Positions 6,597 to 15,048 of a stretch of DNA of 64,000 bases are shown in pieces. Source of the DNA: UBA4664 sp038244585 (GTDB taxonomy: Bacteria > Patescibacteriota > Saccharimonadia > UBA4664); the NCBI GenBank assembly GCA_038244585.1, contig JBBRTI010000002.1, positions 1 through 64,000 of the forward strand. The letters are read 5' to 3'. The notes beneath the pieces were generated by a model. That model was not told the origin of the DNA. It saw only the letters and a list, made by a program, of their open reading frames with translations, and searched no databases. Positions within the stretch are counted from its first letter, which is position 1. Each line of letters opens with the position of its first letter. The position numbers and the translations under genes were made by a program.

Positions 6597-8492
6597 CTAC
6601 AATTTGCTATAGCGAAGCATCAGCGAACTCGTCACCACCGAGACTGAGCTAAACGCCATGGCTAGACCGGCAATGGCTGGGTTGAGAGTGAGGCCGAGCG
6701 GTACGAGCATGCCGGCTGCCACCGGTATGCCGGCCAGGTTGTAGACGAAGGCCCAAAATAGGTTGAGGCGGATCCGGCCGAACGTCTTGTGGCTGAGCGT
6801 TAGGGCCCGGGAGACGTCGCGCAGGTCGTTTTTAACGAGGACGATGCCGCCCGCTTCCATGGCGATGTCCGTACCGGATCCCATGGCGATGCCCAGATCG
6901 GCTTGGGCCAGGGCCGGCGCATCGTTGATGCCGTCGCCGACGAAGGCGACCTTGCCGCGCTGCTGCAGCGTTTTAACGTGGTCGGCCTTGTCGCCGGGCA
7001 GCACTTCGGCAATGACGTTGGTGATACCTACCGCGCGAGCGATTGCCGCCGCTGTGGCTTTGTTGTCACCGGTGAGCATCACCGGTTCAAAGCCGCGCGC
7101 AGTCAGGTCTGCGACCGCTTCCGCCGCCATGGGCTTGGGTTCGTCCTGGACGGCAATTAGCCCGATGAGCGAGCCGGCTTCTACTATCATCATGACGGTC
7201 TTACCTTGGCTTTCCAGTCTGGCCATCTCTTCGCCGAAAGCCGTAGCCGATAGCTGGAGGCCTTCCATCAAGGCGCGATTACCGACGGCCACGGGCTTTC
7301 CGGCCAGCTTGCCGGTTACGCCTTTGCCCTCGACAGCCTGGAAGTCTGAGGTTTTAGCGACCTCGATGCCTTCGGCTTTGGCTCGGTCAAGAATAGCCGA
7401 CGCCAACGGATGTTCCGAGACGGCTTCGAGGGCAGCGGCCGTGCGTAATACCTCGGCTTCGTCGCCGACTATATCCGTCACCACCGGCCGTCCGACCGTC
7501 AGCGTTCCCGTCTTGTCGAAGACGATGTATTTGATATTATTAGCCGCTTCCAAGACTTCGCCGCTCTTGATGAGGATACCCAGACTGGCTCCTCGGCCGG
7601 TCCCGACCATCAGCGCCGTAGGCGTTGCCAGCCCCAAGGCGCACGGGCAGGCAATTACTACCACTGCCACCGCGAACAACATCGACGCTACGAAACTGGA
7701 TCCCAGCAGCACGAACCAGACGTTGAATACCAAAATCGCGAGTATTAGCACCACGGGCACGAACACGCCCGAGACCTTATCGGCTAGCTTTTGGATTGGT
7801 GCGCGGCTGTTTTGGGCCCGCCTTACCAGTTCCACGATTTGAGCGAGCAACGTTTCGGAGCCCACCTTGGTGGCCTCGAACGTAAACGATCCGGTTTTGT
7901 TAATTGTCGAGCCGATGACGATATCGCCGACGCCCTTAACCACCGGTAAACTTTCGCCCGTCACCATAGCTTCGTCGATGGTTGAACTGCCTTGCGTTAT
8001 CTTGCCGTCGACAGCAATCTTCTCTCCTGGCCTTACTAGGACCAGGTCACCGACACGCACCTCGTCAAGCGGGACCGAGACTTCTTTGCCGTCGCGCAAG
8101 ATCGTCGCTTGCTTGGCCTGCAGCCCTACCAGTTTCTCAATGGCGTTGGACGCCCGGTTGCGAGTGAGATCCTCGAATAGCTTGCCGAGCAGGATGAAGG
8201 TAATCAGCAGCGCAGCGATCTCAAAATAGACCTCCGTGCCCGCGCTCAAAGCGTACAGACTGTAGAAGTACGCCACACCGGTACCCAGGGCAACCAGCGT
8301 ATCCATGCTAGCCTGACGGTGCTTGAAGGCCGACCACGCGCCTACGAAAAACGGGTAGCCGCCGAATACCATCACCGGCGTCGCCAAAGCCCACATGGTG
8401 AGCTTGTCACCGGGCAGCATCAGCCCCACCATAGTGAGGGCCAGTGGCAGAGAGAAAACCAAGCTGATTATAAAACGAGTTTTCGTACTCAT
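6597..8492 (-). CDS. copA: Copper-exporting P1B-type ATPase CopA
   Basis: This 631-residue ATPase pumps Cu(I) out of the cytoplasm using ATP. Visible motifs are ACPCALGLATP in the ion-binding helix, DKTGT with the phosphorylated Asp, SEHPLASAI (the HP motif), the GDGxNDAPALAQADLGIAMG hinge region, and YN plus MAFSSVSVV in the last helices, which are the Cu(I) signature. The N-terminus starts directly at the first membrane helices, so the usual HMA copper-binding domains are absent; the separate HMA protein at 8839-9105 probably supplies them in trans. It is last in the copper operon and overlaps the preceding gene by 4 nt. Confidence 0.95.
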   Translation of the reverse strand: MSTKTRFIISLVFSLPLALTMVGLMLPGDKLTMWALATPVMVFGGYPFFVGAWSAFKHRQASMDTLVALGTGVAYFYSLYALSAGTEVYFEIAALLITFILLGKLFEDLTRNRASNAIEKLVGLQAKQATILRDGKEVSVPLDEVRVGDLVLVRPGEKIAVDGKITQGSSTIDEAMVTGESLPVVKGVGDIVIGSTINKTGSFTFEATKVGSETLLAQIVELVRRAQNSRAPIQKLADKVSGVFVPVVLILAILVFNVWFVLLGSSFVASMLFAVAVVVIACPCALGLATPTALMVGTGRGASLGILIKSGEVLEAANNIKYIVFDKTGTLTVGRPVVTDIVGDEAEVLRTAAALEAVSEHPLASAILDRAKAEGIEVAKTSDFQAVEGKGVTGKLAGKPVAVGNRALMEGLQLSATAFGEEMARLESQGKTVMMIVEAGSLIGLIAVQDEPKPMAAEAVADLTARGFEPVMLTGDNKATAAAIARAVGITNVIAEVLPGDKADHVKTLQQRGKVAFVGDGINDAPALAQADLGIAMGSGTDIAMEAGGIVLVKNDLRDVSRALTLSHKTFGRIRLNLFWAFVYNLAGIPVAAGMLVPLGLTLNPAIAGLAMAFSSVSVVTSSLMLRYSKL

Positions 8493-8860
8493 TTTACGAC
8501 CACCTGGCCACTGAACATCTGCATTCCGCAGGTGTATTTATACTCGCCGGCCGTTTGCGGCCCGATCTCAATCATGGTTTTTTCGCCCAGCGGTAACGCC
8601 CTGGACACGCCGAAATCCGGGAGGAGGACTTCTTCGAGGCAGCCCGACGGGTCCTTTCGGTTAAAGATAAGCCTGGCCGGCACGCCGGCCGCCAGTTGGA
8701 CGACCCTAGGCTGGTACCCGCCGTCAACCAATATCTCAACGGTTTGTACGCCCTCGGCCATTTCGGCCACCTGGGCCTCATCCTGGTGCTTACCGAAAAA
8801 CCACCACACTATAAACCCGATAGCTAACGCTGATGTGACTAGCGAAACAATTTTGTCCAT
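8489..8860 (-). CDS. Membrane-anchored cupredoxin-like copper protein
   Basis: The 123-residue product has one N-terminal membrane helix (about 4-20, then WWFFGKHQ) and a cupredoxin-like domain outside the membrane. Likely copper ligands are Cys in PSGCLEEV, Cys and Met in CGMQMFSGQVVVK. The domain is a close relative of the one fused to the TauE/SafE protein in the same operon. It probably accepts or buffers copper exported by CopA. AAGGAG precedes the start, which lies inside the end of the HMA gene (22-nt overlap), and its own end overlaps copA by 4 nt, so translation is likely coupled. Confidence 0.8.
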   Translation of the reverse strand: MDKIVSLVTSALAIGFIVWWFFGKHQDEAQVAEMAEGVQTVEILVDGGYQPRVVQLAAGVPARLIFNRKDPSGCLEEVLLPDFGVSRALPLGEKTMIEIGPQTAGEYKYTCGMQMFSGQVVVK

Positions 8861-9105
8861 TTGGAGTGCTCCTTTTTATTATTATCCGCGCTTGCGACAG
8901 GTATGGCTACATACCCCATAGCGGCAACGGCTGCCACTATACCGTCAGGGGATTGGTCGGTTTCCTCATATTCAACCCGCATCGTGTGCCGCTTATAGTC
9001 GGCCTCCACCTTTTTGACGCCGGCAAGATCATCTTCCATGGCTTCGAGGTGCATGATGCACGACGGGCAGCTGAGGTTTTCCAGTCTAAACGATTGGCTT
9101 GTCAT
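8839..9105 (-). CDS. Heavy-metal-associated (HMA) domain copper chaperone, CopZ-like
   Basis: An 88-residue protein with the HMA fold: first strand FRLENLSC, metal-binding loop CPSCIMHLEAME, and GVKKVEADYKRHTMRVEYE. CPSC replaces the usual MxCxxC. The C-terminal 20 residues (NNKKEHSKWTKLF) are an extra basic tail. It should bind Cu(I) in the cytoplasm and hand it to CopA, which lacks its own HMA domain. The gene lies 11 nt downstream of the TauE/SafE fusion and overlaps the cupredoxin gene. Confidence 0.85.
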   Translation of the reverse strand: MTSQSFRLENLSCPSCIMHLEAMEDDLAGVKKVEADYKRHTMRVEYEETDQSPDGIVAAVAAMGYVAIPVASADNNKKEHSKWTKLFR

Positions 9106-9116
9106 CTTAGAACTCC

Positions 9117-10139
9117 TTATTTTACGACGATTAGCGCTGAATACATGCCCATGACACAGGTCAGGCGGATAGTGCCCGCAACCTGAGGTGGCAGCAGAAT
9201 GATTTGCGAGTCAGTCTCGCCCAGCAGTTTTTGAATATTTAGCGACGGAATGACAAGTGACCGGCCGCACCCTTGGGTATTATTGGTTGTCACTGTGAGC
9301 TTAATCGGGACGCCCGCCTTGGCTTCCATGACGGCCGGAGCGTAGGCTTGGTCGGTAATCGTCATACTCAGTGCATTGTCGGTCGTTGCTACGACCGCAG
9401 GAACATCCGGTTGGATTTGCTTTAATGACTGGGTCACAGCGGCGTAGGATATTGGTGAACCGGCTAGCGTCAGCCCGCTGTCAACCGCTATCACTCCCAG
9501 GACTAAGACTGCCACCCCGGCCGTCTTCCAGAACCGTGACTGCCAGCGATTACCCAGTTTGGTTGTTAGGTAGGCTAGCGAAAAGAACAGAGGCGTAGTT
9601 CCCAGAACAAAGGCAAACAAAATTGCAGCACCCGTTACCGGGCTGCCACTGCCTACTGCCAGTGCCATCATGGCCTGGGTCACGCCGCACGGTATGAGCA
9701 CGGTTAACGCGCCCAGGAAGGTGGGTGCTAGCCAATTGGCGTCGGCTTGTTTTGATTTACGCCGGATGTAACGCGTCGCAAACTTGGGCGGCGTTATGGC
9801 AAAGTGACGGAATATGGGATGGACGTTTAACAGACGGAATGCCGTGCCCACCATGAACAGCCCGATTGCAATCTGGAGAATCGCCCGCATCAGTGGGGTC
9901 AGCTGTAGAAGCTGACCAAGCCATCCTAGAGCGGCCCCCAGTAAGGTATAGGACACCAGTTTGGCGCCCAAAAACAGTAGTATCGGCTGCGCGGACTGCC
10001 GGCGGGAGCGGACCGCTGCACCAGCGTCAGTTTCGGCAGGATCAGCCAATGCACTGGCCAGCATGCCGCCCTGAACCGCTAAACAGCTGAGACCGCCTGC
10101 CGTCAGCCCGGTCACGAATACGATTAATAAATTCGACAC
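9117..10139 (-). CDS. TauE/SafE (UreH)-like membrane protein fused to a cupredoxin
   Basis: Starts at GTG 10139 with GAGGAG well placed. Residues 1-235 hold six to seven membrane helices of the UreH/DsbD-like transporter type; TGLTAGGLSCLAVQGGMLAS at the start and LGALTVLIPCGVTQAMMALA in the middle each carry the Cys expected for this family. Residues 250-340 form an extracytoplasmic cupredoxin-like domain with Cys in NTQGCGRSLV and Cys/Met in LTCVMGMYSALIVVK. Together with the HMA protein and CopA this suggests movement of copper or reducing power across the membrane. Substrate is unproven. Confidence 0.85.
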   Translation of the reverse strand: MSNLLIVFVTGLTAGGLSCLAVQGGMLASALADPAETDAGAAVRSRRQSAQPILLFLGAKLVSYTLLGAALGWLGQLLQLTPLMRAILQIAIGLFMVGTAFRLLNVHPIFRHFAITPPKFATRYIRRKSKQADANWLAPTFLGALTVLIPCGVTQAMMALAVGSGSPVTGAAILFAFVLGTTPLFFSLAYLTTKLGNRWQSRFWKTAGVAVLVLGVIAVDSGLTLAGSPISYAAVTQSLKQIQPDVPAVVATTDNALSMTITDQAYAPAVMEAKAGVPIKLTVTTNNTQGCGRSLVIPSLNIQKLLGETDSQIILLPPQVAGTIRLTCVMGMYSALIVVK

Positions 10140-10148
10140 GTAAATCTC

Positions 10149-10178
10149 CTCGTTATAGTACGTTTAGGTACGAACGAG
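10149..10178 (-). promoter_or_regulatory. Intercistronic hairpin next to the ribosome binding site
   Basis: On the minus strand CTCGTT...AACGAG pair, with GTAC/GTAC inside, and the 3' arm runs straight into the GAGGAG of the TauE/SafE gene. It could modulate translation or mark a processing site. Confidence 0.35.
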
Positions 10179-10181
10179 TGG

Positions 10182-10520
10182 TCAATCGAGACGGTGAGAG
10201 TACAAGTCGATATAATTTGGCGACGGCCTGGCGTGGGCCGGTAAATAAAGTAGCAAAAATTGCCCACGCATCGGCAGGGCAATGGCGACAACGGCCATCA
10301 CTCCCAATAACAAAGATAAGGCAGTAGTCGGCGTAAACGGTGCCGAATAGGGCAAACGGCTGGCACCCAAACATAGGGTCAGACAGCTGGCACCGCCTTG
10401 ATCCATCGTCACGGCGTGGTCTTGGTGTGCGGCCGACATGAGGGGTGCCGCACCAAAACCGACGATACTCAACGCAACTGCCATGATTGCCGCTAGAATA
10501 TATCTCGCTCGGGTATTCAT
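10182..10520 (-). CDS. Small membrane protein, first gene of the copper operon
   Basis: The 112 residues have a signal-like or anchor helix at about 8-28 (ILAAIMAVALSIVGFGAAPL), a loop with AHQDHAVTMDQGGASCLTLC that contains two His, Met and two Cys as possible copper ligands, a second helix at about 66-86 and a charged end. No named family. TACAAT (minus strand, 10532-10527) ends 6 nt before the ATG with TTGCCC 18 nt further upstream, so this gene probably starts a leaderless operon mRNA. Confidence 0.7.
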   Translation of the reverse strand: MNTRARYILAAIMAVALSIVGFGAAPLMSAAHQDHAVTMDQGGASCLTLCLGASRLPYSAPFTPTTALSLLLGVMAVVAIALPMRGQFLLLYLPAHARPSPNYIDLYSHRLD

Positions 10521-10526
10521 GGTTTT

Positions 10527-10556
10527 ATTGTACTGTACTCGTCAATATGAGGGCAA
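10527..10556 (-). promoter_or_regulatory. Promoter of the copper operon
   Basis: On the minus strand TTGCCC (10556-10551), an 18-nt spacer and TACAAT (10532-10527). The spacer and -10 contain GTACtGTAC, a short palindrome that could be an operator, although it does not match the CopY box TACANNTGTA. Confidence 0.5.
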
Positions 10557-10671
10557 TTATCGCCGAAATGCAGACGAGCTCTCGGATTCGCCTCATATAT
10601 ATAAATTCAATAATTTGTAATCAAAAGCACTTCCAAACTCAAGTGTTATGTTATAATGTAGGTAAGTTCCC

Positions 10672-11874
10672 ATGTATAAATATATCGTTGAGAATGTAGA
10701 GCATATTACCGCCTCTACCTTGCTCCTGAGCTTAAGAAAGCGTGAGGGGGAGGGTCTCTTTTCGTTTCAAGCGGGGCAGTATGCCGCGATTAGTTTTGCT
10801 AATCATCACCGACCGACACCGGCCCGCTGTTTTTCAATAGTCAGCTCCCCGACAGATCGGGACATATTGCAGTTCAGCATGCGGGTGAGAGGTCACTTCA
10901 CTCGGGCGCTATCTGGCATTCAGATTGGTGACACCGTCAATGTTCGAGGGCCGTACGGTGGGTTTGTCGCCGACTTTGGTTTGGATACGGATGTCGTGAT
11001 GCTAGCAGGCGGCATTGGCATAACCCCGTTCATAAGTATGGCTCGATATGCCGGCGCTGTTCAGTCAACCAGCAAGCTTACGCTGATATACAGCTGTGCA
11101 AACCAAGATGACATCCCGTTCCTAGAGGAGCTTAAACAGCTTGAGGTACAAAACCCAAATTTCAGGGTGATATTCGTGATTGGACAGGGACCCATGAACA
11201 AGCTGGCCGGTCAAGTGGCTGGTACGGGAAGAATCACCCCTGAAATTCTGGATTATTTATTCGCCACCAGGTATGCTGCCGCGACCTTTTTTGTCTGCGG
11301 CCCGCCACCCTTTATGAACGGCATGGTCAAGACCTTGCACTCAAAAGGCGTTGATATGGTGCAGATTGTGACGGAAGCCTTTGCTCAGGGGTCACTTCGA
11401 CAGTCCAGCTCCTTCCGTAGTTGGCCCCGGAGCGTGTACGTTCTTGGCTCGGCCGGTTTTGCACTTGGCAGCCTCGCGGTTATGGCCAGTGATCTTATCA
11501 AAACATTGCCGCCGTCGACAGATCTCGGTTCATCCAATGTTTCTACTAGAACTACGCTGACGAACTCGCGTCAAACCGATCTCGATTCACTGGTAAACAA
11601 GTTACAGCCGACCGCTAACGGGTCCCCGTCATCGGGCGCAGTCATCGCAGCTCAGCTCGCAGCCACTCCACCTACTGCCATCGCTGCGGCATCGGCCTCT
11701 AACCCGACCGCCAGGGTTGCGGCTGCGACTAATACCAGGACGGCAACCAACGCCGTTTCAAACACTGCGGCCGCTGGTACTAGTGTGGCCAAGCCCCCGG
11801 CTGCCACACCGATACCGGCTCCTCCACCAAAAAAATGTACGACAACCCAGAGCGGGGTTACGACTTGCATCTGA
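10672..11874 (+). CDS. FAD/NAD(P)H reductase with membrane helix and extracytoplasmic tail
   Basis: Residues 1-240 form a ferredoxin-NADP reductase-type module: RCFSIVSSP binds FAD, GPYGGF follows, LAGGIGITPFISMAR binds the nicotinamide dinucleotide, and FVCGPPPFMNGM is the C-terminal CGP motif. A membrane helix (about 262-280) is followed by 110 residues of Ala/Thr/Ser/Pro-rich sequence ending in KKCTTTQSGVTTC. The reductase should oxidise NAD(P)H in the cytoplasm and feed electrons to the haem membrane protein two genes downstream. TATAAT at 10652-10657 is 14 nt upstream. The ApbE gene overlaps its end by 40 nt. Confidence 0.85.
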   Translation: MYKYIVENVEHITASTLLLSLRKREGEGLFSFQAGQYAAISFANHHRPTPARCFSIVSSPTDRDILQFSMRVRGHFTRALSGIQIGDTVNVRGPYGGFVADFGLDTDVVMLAGGIGITPFISMARYAGAVQSTSKLTLIYSCANQDDIPFLEELKQLEVQNPNFRVIFVIGQGPMNKLAGQVAGTGRITPEILDYLFATRYAAATFFVCGPPPFMNGMVKTLHSKGVDMVQIVTEAFAQGSLRQSSSFRSWPRSVYVLGSAGFALGSLAVMASDLIKTLPPSTDLGSSNVSTRTTLTNSRQTDLDSLVNKLQPTANGSPSSGAVIAAQLAATPPTAIAAASASNPTARVAAATNTRTATNAVSNTAAAGTSVAKPPAATPIPAPPPKKCTTTQSGVTTCI

Positions 11875-12827
11875 CGCAGCACGCCCAGACCAAGATGGCC
11901 CTTGGCAGCGAGGTTACATTTAGATTGGTGGCAGCCTCATCTCAAGACCTAGACGACGTATTCATTTCACTCTGGCAGCTGGTTTATAGCTTCGAACGAA
12001 AGTTCAGCCGCTTTCTGCCGGCTAGCGAGTTGTCGGCGTTTAACCGCGGAGCCGGTCAAAAAAATCCCGTTTCAGCTGAATTTCATACCTTGCTGGCGGT
12101 GGCCAAAGCCTTGGGCGAAACAACCGCCGGTTTATATAATCCGTTCATTTTACCCGCCCTGCAGCGTGCCGGCTATATGAACTCGGCAGCGCCCGGCTAC
12201 GAAGGCGACGCAGCGATCGACTACTCGCAGCGGGCCGTCGCCCATGTCGATCAGCTTGTCATCGGCGACACTTGGGCTTCTATTCCGTTCAATACGGCTC
12301 TTGATATGGGCGGATGCGGGAAAGGCTATTTGGCCGACCAGCTGCGGGATGAGTTGGCTTTTCAAGGTCTGACTGGCTACCAGCTGTCATTCGGAGGCGA
12401 CATCACGACCTACGGCCACGATGAACATGATGAGCCCTGGACCATTTATATCCAGGATGCCGACAACCTTTCAGGCCGTCATGCTTTGGCGGTAGTCTGC
12501 CCCGTGGAGCCGTTCGCAGTGGCGACCTCTGGTACCTTCAGACGCAGTAACCAACCAGCAACTAAGGGCTGGCATCACATCATCGACCCCACTACGCTCG
12601 AGCCGGCGGTGACCGACGTCCGCCTGGCGACCGTTTGCGCCCCCATGACTTTGAATGCGGATGTGCTGGCGTCGTGTGCGGCTATCTTGGGTTCGCGGCG
12701 GGCGCCTGAGTTCTTGACGGATCGCAGCGCAATGGCTATGTTGCTTCAGTGCCAGGACCAGTCCCGGAAGTACGATGCTAAAATTGATCGTTCAACCGAT
12801 CATATATTATTGAAAACAATTAGCTAG
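11835..12827 (+). CDS. apbE: FAD:protein FMN transferase (ApbE)
   Basis: ApbE attaches FMN covalently to a Ser/Thr of target proteins outside the membrane. Family features are FERKFSRFLPASELSAFN, DMGGCGKGYLADQLRDEL (usually DxGGxxKGY), LSFGGDITTYG and ATSGTFRRS, with WHHIIDPTT. ATG 11835 overlaps the reductase by 40 nt and has no clear ribosome binding site; ATG 11895 (MALGSEVTFRL) is an alternative that matches the usual family start. No signal peptide is visible. No protein in the window shows the S/T-G-A-T attachment motif, so its substrate is unknown. Confidence 0.85.
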   Translation: MYDNPERGYDLHLTQHAQTKMALGSEVTFRLVAASSQDLDDVFISLWQLVYSFERKFSRFLPASELSAFNRGAGQKNPVSAEFHTLLAVAKALGETTAGLYNPFILPALQRAGYMNSAAPGYEGDAAIDYSQRAVAHVDQLVIGDTWASIPFNTALDMGGCGKGYLADQLRDELAFQGLTGYQLSFGGDITTYGHDEHDEPWTIYIQDADNLSGRHALAVVCPVEPFAVATSGTFRRSNQPATKGWHHIIDPTTLEPAVTDVRLATVCAPMTLNADVLASCAAILGSRRAPEFLTDRSAMAMLLQCQDQSRKYDAKIDRSTDHILLKTIS

Positions 12828-12837
12828 GCGGTTGTTC

Positions 12838-13551
12838 ATGGGTAAGAATTTTTTGACGGCGCTAGTGGTTTATATCGGCCTGTCTCTGGCGGCCCCGTTT
12901 GCAACCCAGGTCTATGCGCAGGGCGGATCAGGCGACATTATTGTTCAGACGATACCCGGACCCACGGTGGCAAGCCAACTGACTCACCGGACGGCATCCT
13001 CTTGGTCGTGGTATATTACGCGAGCCTCAGGACTGGTCGCTGCGGTTGCTCTAGTCATACTTATGCTCTCGGGCATCGGTCAAGTCACAGGCTATACTTT
13101 TAGCTTCCTCGAGCCCTTAACTGCCTGGGCATCACACCGCGCACTGGGGCTGACGTTCGGCGTGGCCGTTCTGGTGCATATGTTTACGCTCCTCTTTGAT
13201 CATTTTGTACCGTTTAGTCTTCTGAATATTCTCGTGCCGTGGCTGTCGGATTACAAACCTGTAACAATCGCGGGCATCCACCTGGGCTCGCTCTTTGTGG
13301 CCCTTGGTGTCCTATCGTTCTATGCGTCCATCATGGTTGTGCTGTCATCGATCTTTTGGATTGATAAGAAGCCCTACATTTGGAAGATTACCCATTTGTT
13401 GTCGTACTTGATTATAATTGCCGTCTTTATCCATGCTTTGTACCTGGGTACGGACCTGCTGCACGGTTGGGCGCGCTGGCTCTGGGTTGCTTCCGGCAGC
13501 GCAGTCGCCGCTGCAACTCTACACCGTATGTGGAGGGCAAAAACGATATGA
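12838..13551 (+). CDS. Ferric-reductase-like transmembrane haem protein
   Basis: The 237-residue protein has a signal/anchor helix (about 5-24), an extracytoplasmic segment, and five to six further helices. Two histidine pairs on neighbouring helices, SHRALGLTFGVAVLVHMF and ITHLLSYLIIIAVFIHALYL, fit bis-His haem b binding as in the ferric reductase-like/cytochrome b561-type domain. It should pass electrons from the reductase across the membrane. I used ATG 12838; TTG 12832 is in frame. The last codons overlap the next gene (ATGA at 13548). Confidence 0.8.
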   Translation: MGKNFLTALVVYIGLSLAAPFATQVYAQGGSGDIIVQTIPGPTVASQLTHRTASSWSWYITRASGLVAAVALVILMLSGIGQVTGYTFSFLEPLTAWASHRALGLTFGVAVLVHMFTLLFDHFVPFSLLNILVPWLSDYKPVTIAGIHLGSLFVALGVLSFYASIMVVLSSIFWIDKKPYIWKITHLLSYLIIIAVFIHALYLGTDLLHGWARWLWVASGSAVAAATLHRMWRAKTI

Positions 13552-14465
13552 CTAGGGTATTGTTGCGAGCACGTCAACGGAGCCATTTTCGGTTGGTGTG
13601 GAGTATTACCATTGGTGTGATTCTGGTCCTTGTCACAGCCTGGGTATATAAAGCCGCGTCCAACGTCAGGACCCATACCTTGCCGGTCGGTGGTATTAAA
13701 CTGAGCGTCCCATACTCCAAATATCTGGTAAATGAACCGATTACTTTCACGATTACAAATCTTTACAATAGCCCTATCTACATAGCCAACGCCTGCCCCT
13801 CGGAACCGCTGAGCGTCTACCGTCAGGTAAACGGCGTTTGGGTGAGGCTCCATGATACCGCCACGGCCAAAGGTTGCAGCAAAGAGGACCGGAGAATTGT
13901 TGTGCCTGCAAATGGCTTCGTGAATGGCAATTTTTCCGCGTGGCCTCATTTGTTCAACCAGCCCGGGCATTACCGGGTGGTGGCCTACGTTGAATATTAT
14001 TCGGCTCTGGAATTCCAGGAATTCGATGTCATCGCCGTACCTCCGCCGTTCATTGCGGCCCTGTCGCCAGCCGCGACAACCGCCGCCGGCCAGACTTCAA
14101 ATAACCCTGGTGCTTCGTCAGCGACGACGGCAAATCGAAGCACTACCGCAACCGGCAGTCGCCCGGCTCCAACTTACGCACCTCAGCATTATCAAATTAC
14201 GGTAGACCGGTACGGCAATTACAATACGACAAACCTTAATTTGCACGTTGGTGATATTCTTACTATCGTCTACACGCAACAAGGCCCCGACGAGATTCAG
14301 ACTAACTTTACGCCTCTTTCCCCCTCAACACCGGGTATAGACAGCGTTACCGTCGACCACGAAAATACGTCGAGGTCAATTATTTTGAGGTCAAAGGGCA
14401 CATGGAGATACTCTGCGGCCCCTGACATCACTACCGGTAATTCGGGAACTCTGAACGTAAATTAA
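13548..14465 (+). CDS. Membrane-anchored protein with Ig-like and cupredoxin-like domains
   Basis: The 305-residue protein has one N-terminal helix (about 18-36), then a beta-rich domain at about 45-165 (YSKYLVNEPITFTITN, NFSAWPHLFNQPGHYRVVAY) resembling intracellular-inhibitor or Ig-like folds, a Thr/Ala/Ser linker at about 175-205, and a second beta domain (LNLHVGDILTIVYTQQGPDE ... KGTWRYSA) laid out like a cupredoxin but without a clear Cys/His/Met copper site. It overlaps the haem protein by 4 nt (ATGA), so it belongs to the redox operon. It may be the extracytoplasmic electron acceptor or a scaffold. Confidence 0.6.
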   Translation: MTRVLLRARQRSHFRLVWSITIGVILVLVTAWVYKAASNVRTHTLPVGGIKLSVPYSKYLVNEPITFTITNLYNSPIYIANACPSEPLSVYRQVNGVWVRLHDTATAKGCSKEDRRIVVPANGFVNGNFSAWPHLFNQPGHYRVVAYVEYYSALEFQEFDVIAVPPPFIAALSPAATTAAGQTSNNPGASSATTANRSTTATGSRPAPTYAPQHYQITVDRYGNYNTTNLNLHVGDILTIVYTQQGPDEIQTNFTPLSPSTPGIDSVTVDHENTSRSIILRSKGTWRYSAAPDITTGNSGTLNVN

Positions 14466-14744
14466 AGCAGGCAAAATTAGGCATCATGGCTGCCGCTGCG
14501 GGGTAATAACTGCGTCCCAAGACGCGCCGACAACAGACTTCCGATTGAAAAACGTACGGGTTGATGATATAGTAATCGTATCTTGATTGGACAGTCGTTA
14601 CGCTGCCATAGGCTAGGTCACAGTCCTCACACGGACAAAGATTTTACCGAAACCAAGACTCATACAATCGTCTTACACGCATACCTAGGTAGCTACGTAG
14701 TTGAGAAGTATAGAATACAATTTACGTAGCACAGAGGTTTATAC
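14466..14744. other. Intergenic region before the first RRM gene
   Basis: No ORF or RNA gene is convincing in these 279 bases. A possible -10 TACAAT near 14714 lies upstream of ATG 14745 with an AGAGG-type ribosome binding site. Short palindromes ACCTAGGT and CTACGTAG at about 14684-14700 sit upstream and could be regulator sites. Confidence 0.4.
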
Positions 14745-15044
14745 ATGCAGAACAAATTATTCGTAGCCGGTCTCGACTTTAACGTCACCGACGAAACCCT
14801 TGGCGAGCTTTTTGCCGGCCAGGGAACAGTACAGAGCGCCAAGGTAGTCATGGACCGCGACACCGGCCGCTCACGCGGTTTCGGCTTCGTCGAGATGGCA
14901 ACTGAAGCAGAGGCCAACGCCGCTGTCACAGCCCTTAACGGCAAAGACATCAACGGTCGCAGCCTGGTAGTAAACGTTGCTAAGCCTCAGGCTGGCGGCG
15001 GTGGTGGTGGCGGACGTTCGTCCGACCGCGGATCTCGCTACTAA
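14745..15044 (+). CDS. Single-RRM RNA-binding protein with Gly-rich tail
   Basis: A 99-residue cytoplasmic RNA-binding protein with one RRM domain: RNP2 is LFVAGL at residues 5-10 and RNP1 is RGFGFVEM at about 45-52. The tail is a run of Gly followed by RSSDRGSRY, like bacterial cold-induced RRM proteins. It likely binds single-stranded RNA and may act in the cold or in RNA decay. AGAGG precedes the ATG. A paralogue with the same opening lies at 16463. Confidence 0.9.
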   Translation: MQNKLFVAGLDFNVTDETLGELFAGQGTVQSAKVVMDRDTGRSRGFGFVEMATEAEANAAVTALNGKDINGRSLVVNVAKPQAGGGGGGGRSSDRGSRY

Positions 15045-15048
15045 CCCA

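Noticed and set aside
6763..7842. Long open frame on the plus strand opposite copA
   Set aside because: It is the mirror of a GC-rich, strongly coding minus-strand gene. CopA carries every P1B motif, whereas this frame has no recognisable domain or ribosome binding site.
14466..14744. tRNA or other stable RNA in the larger gaps
   Set aside because: No T-loop consensus with a matching acceptor stem was found here or in the gaps at 625-1117, 1397-1696, 3837-4109, 19998-20364, 38691-38926 and 49007-49261.
14977..15048. Upstream extension of the 109-residue protein into the RRM gene
   Set aside because: The extra residues come from the out-of-frame Gly repeat of the RRM tail; the GTG directly after the RRM stop is a better start.
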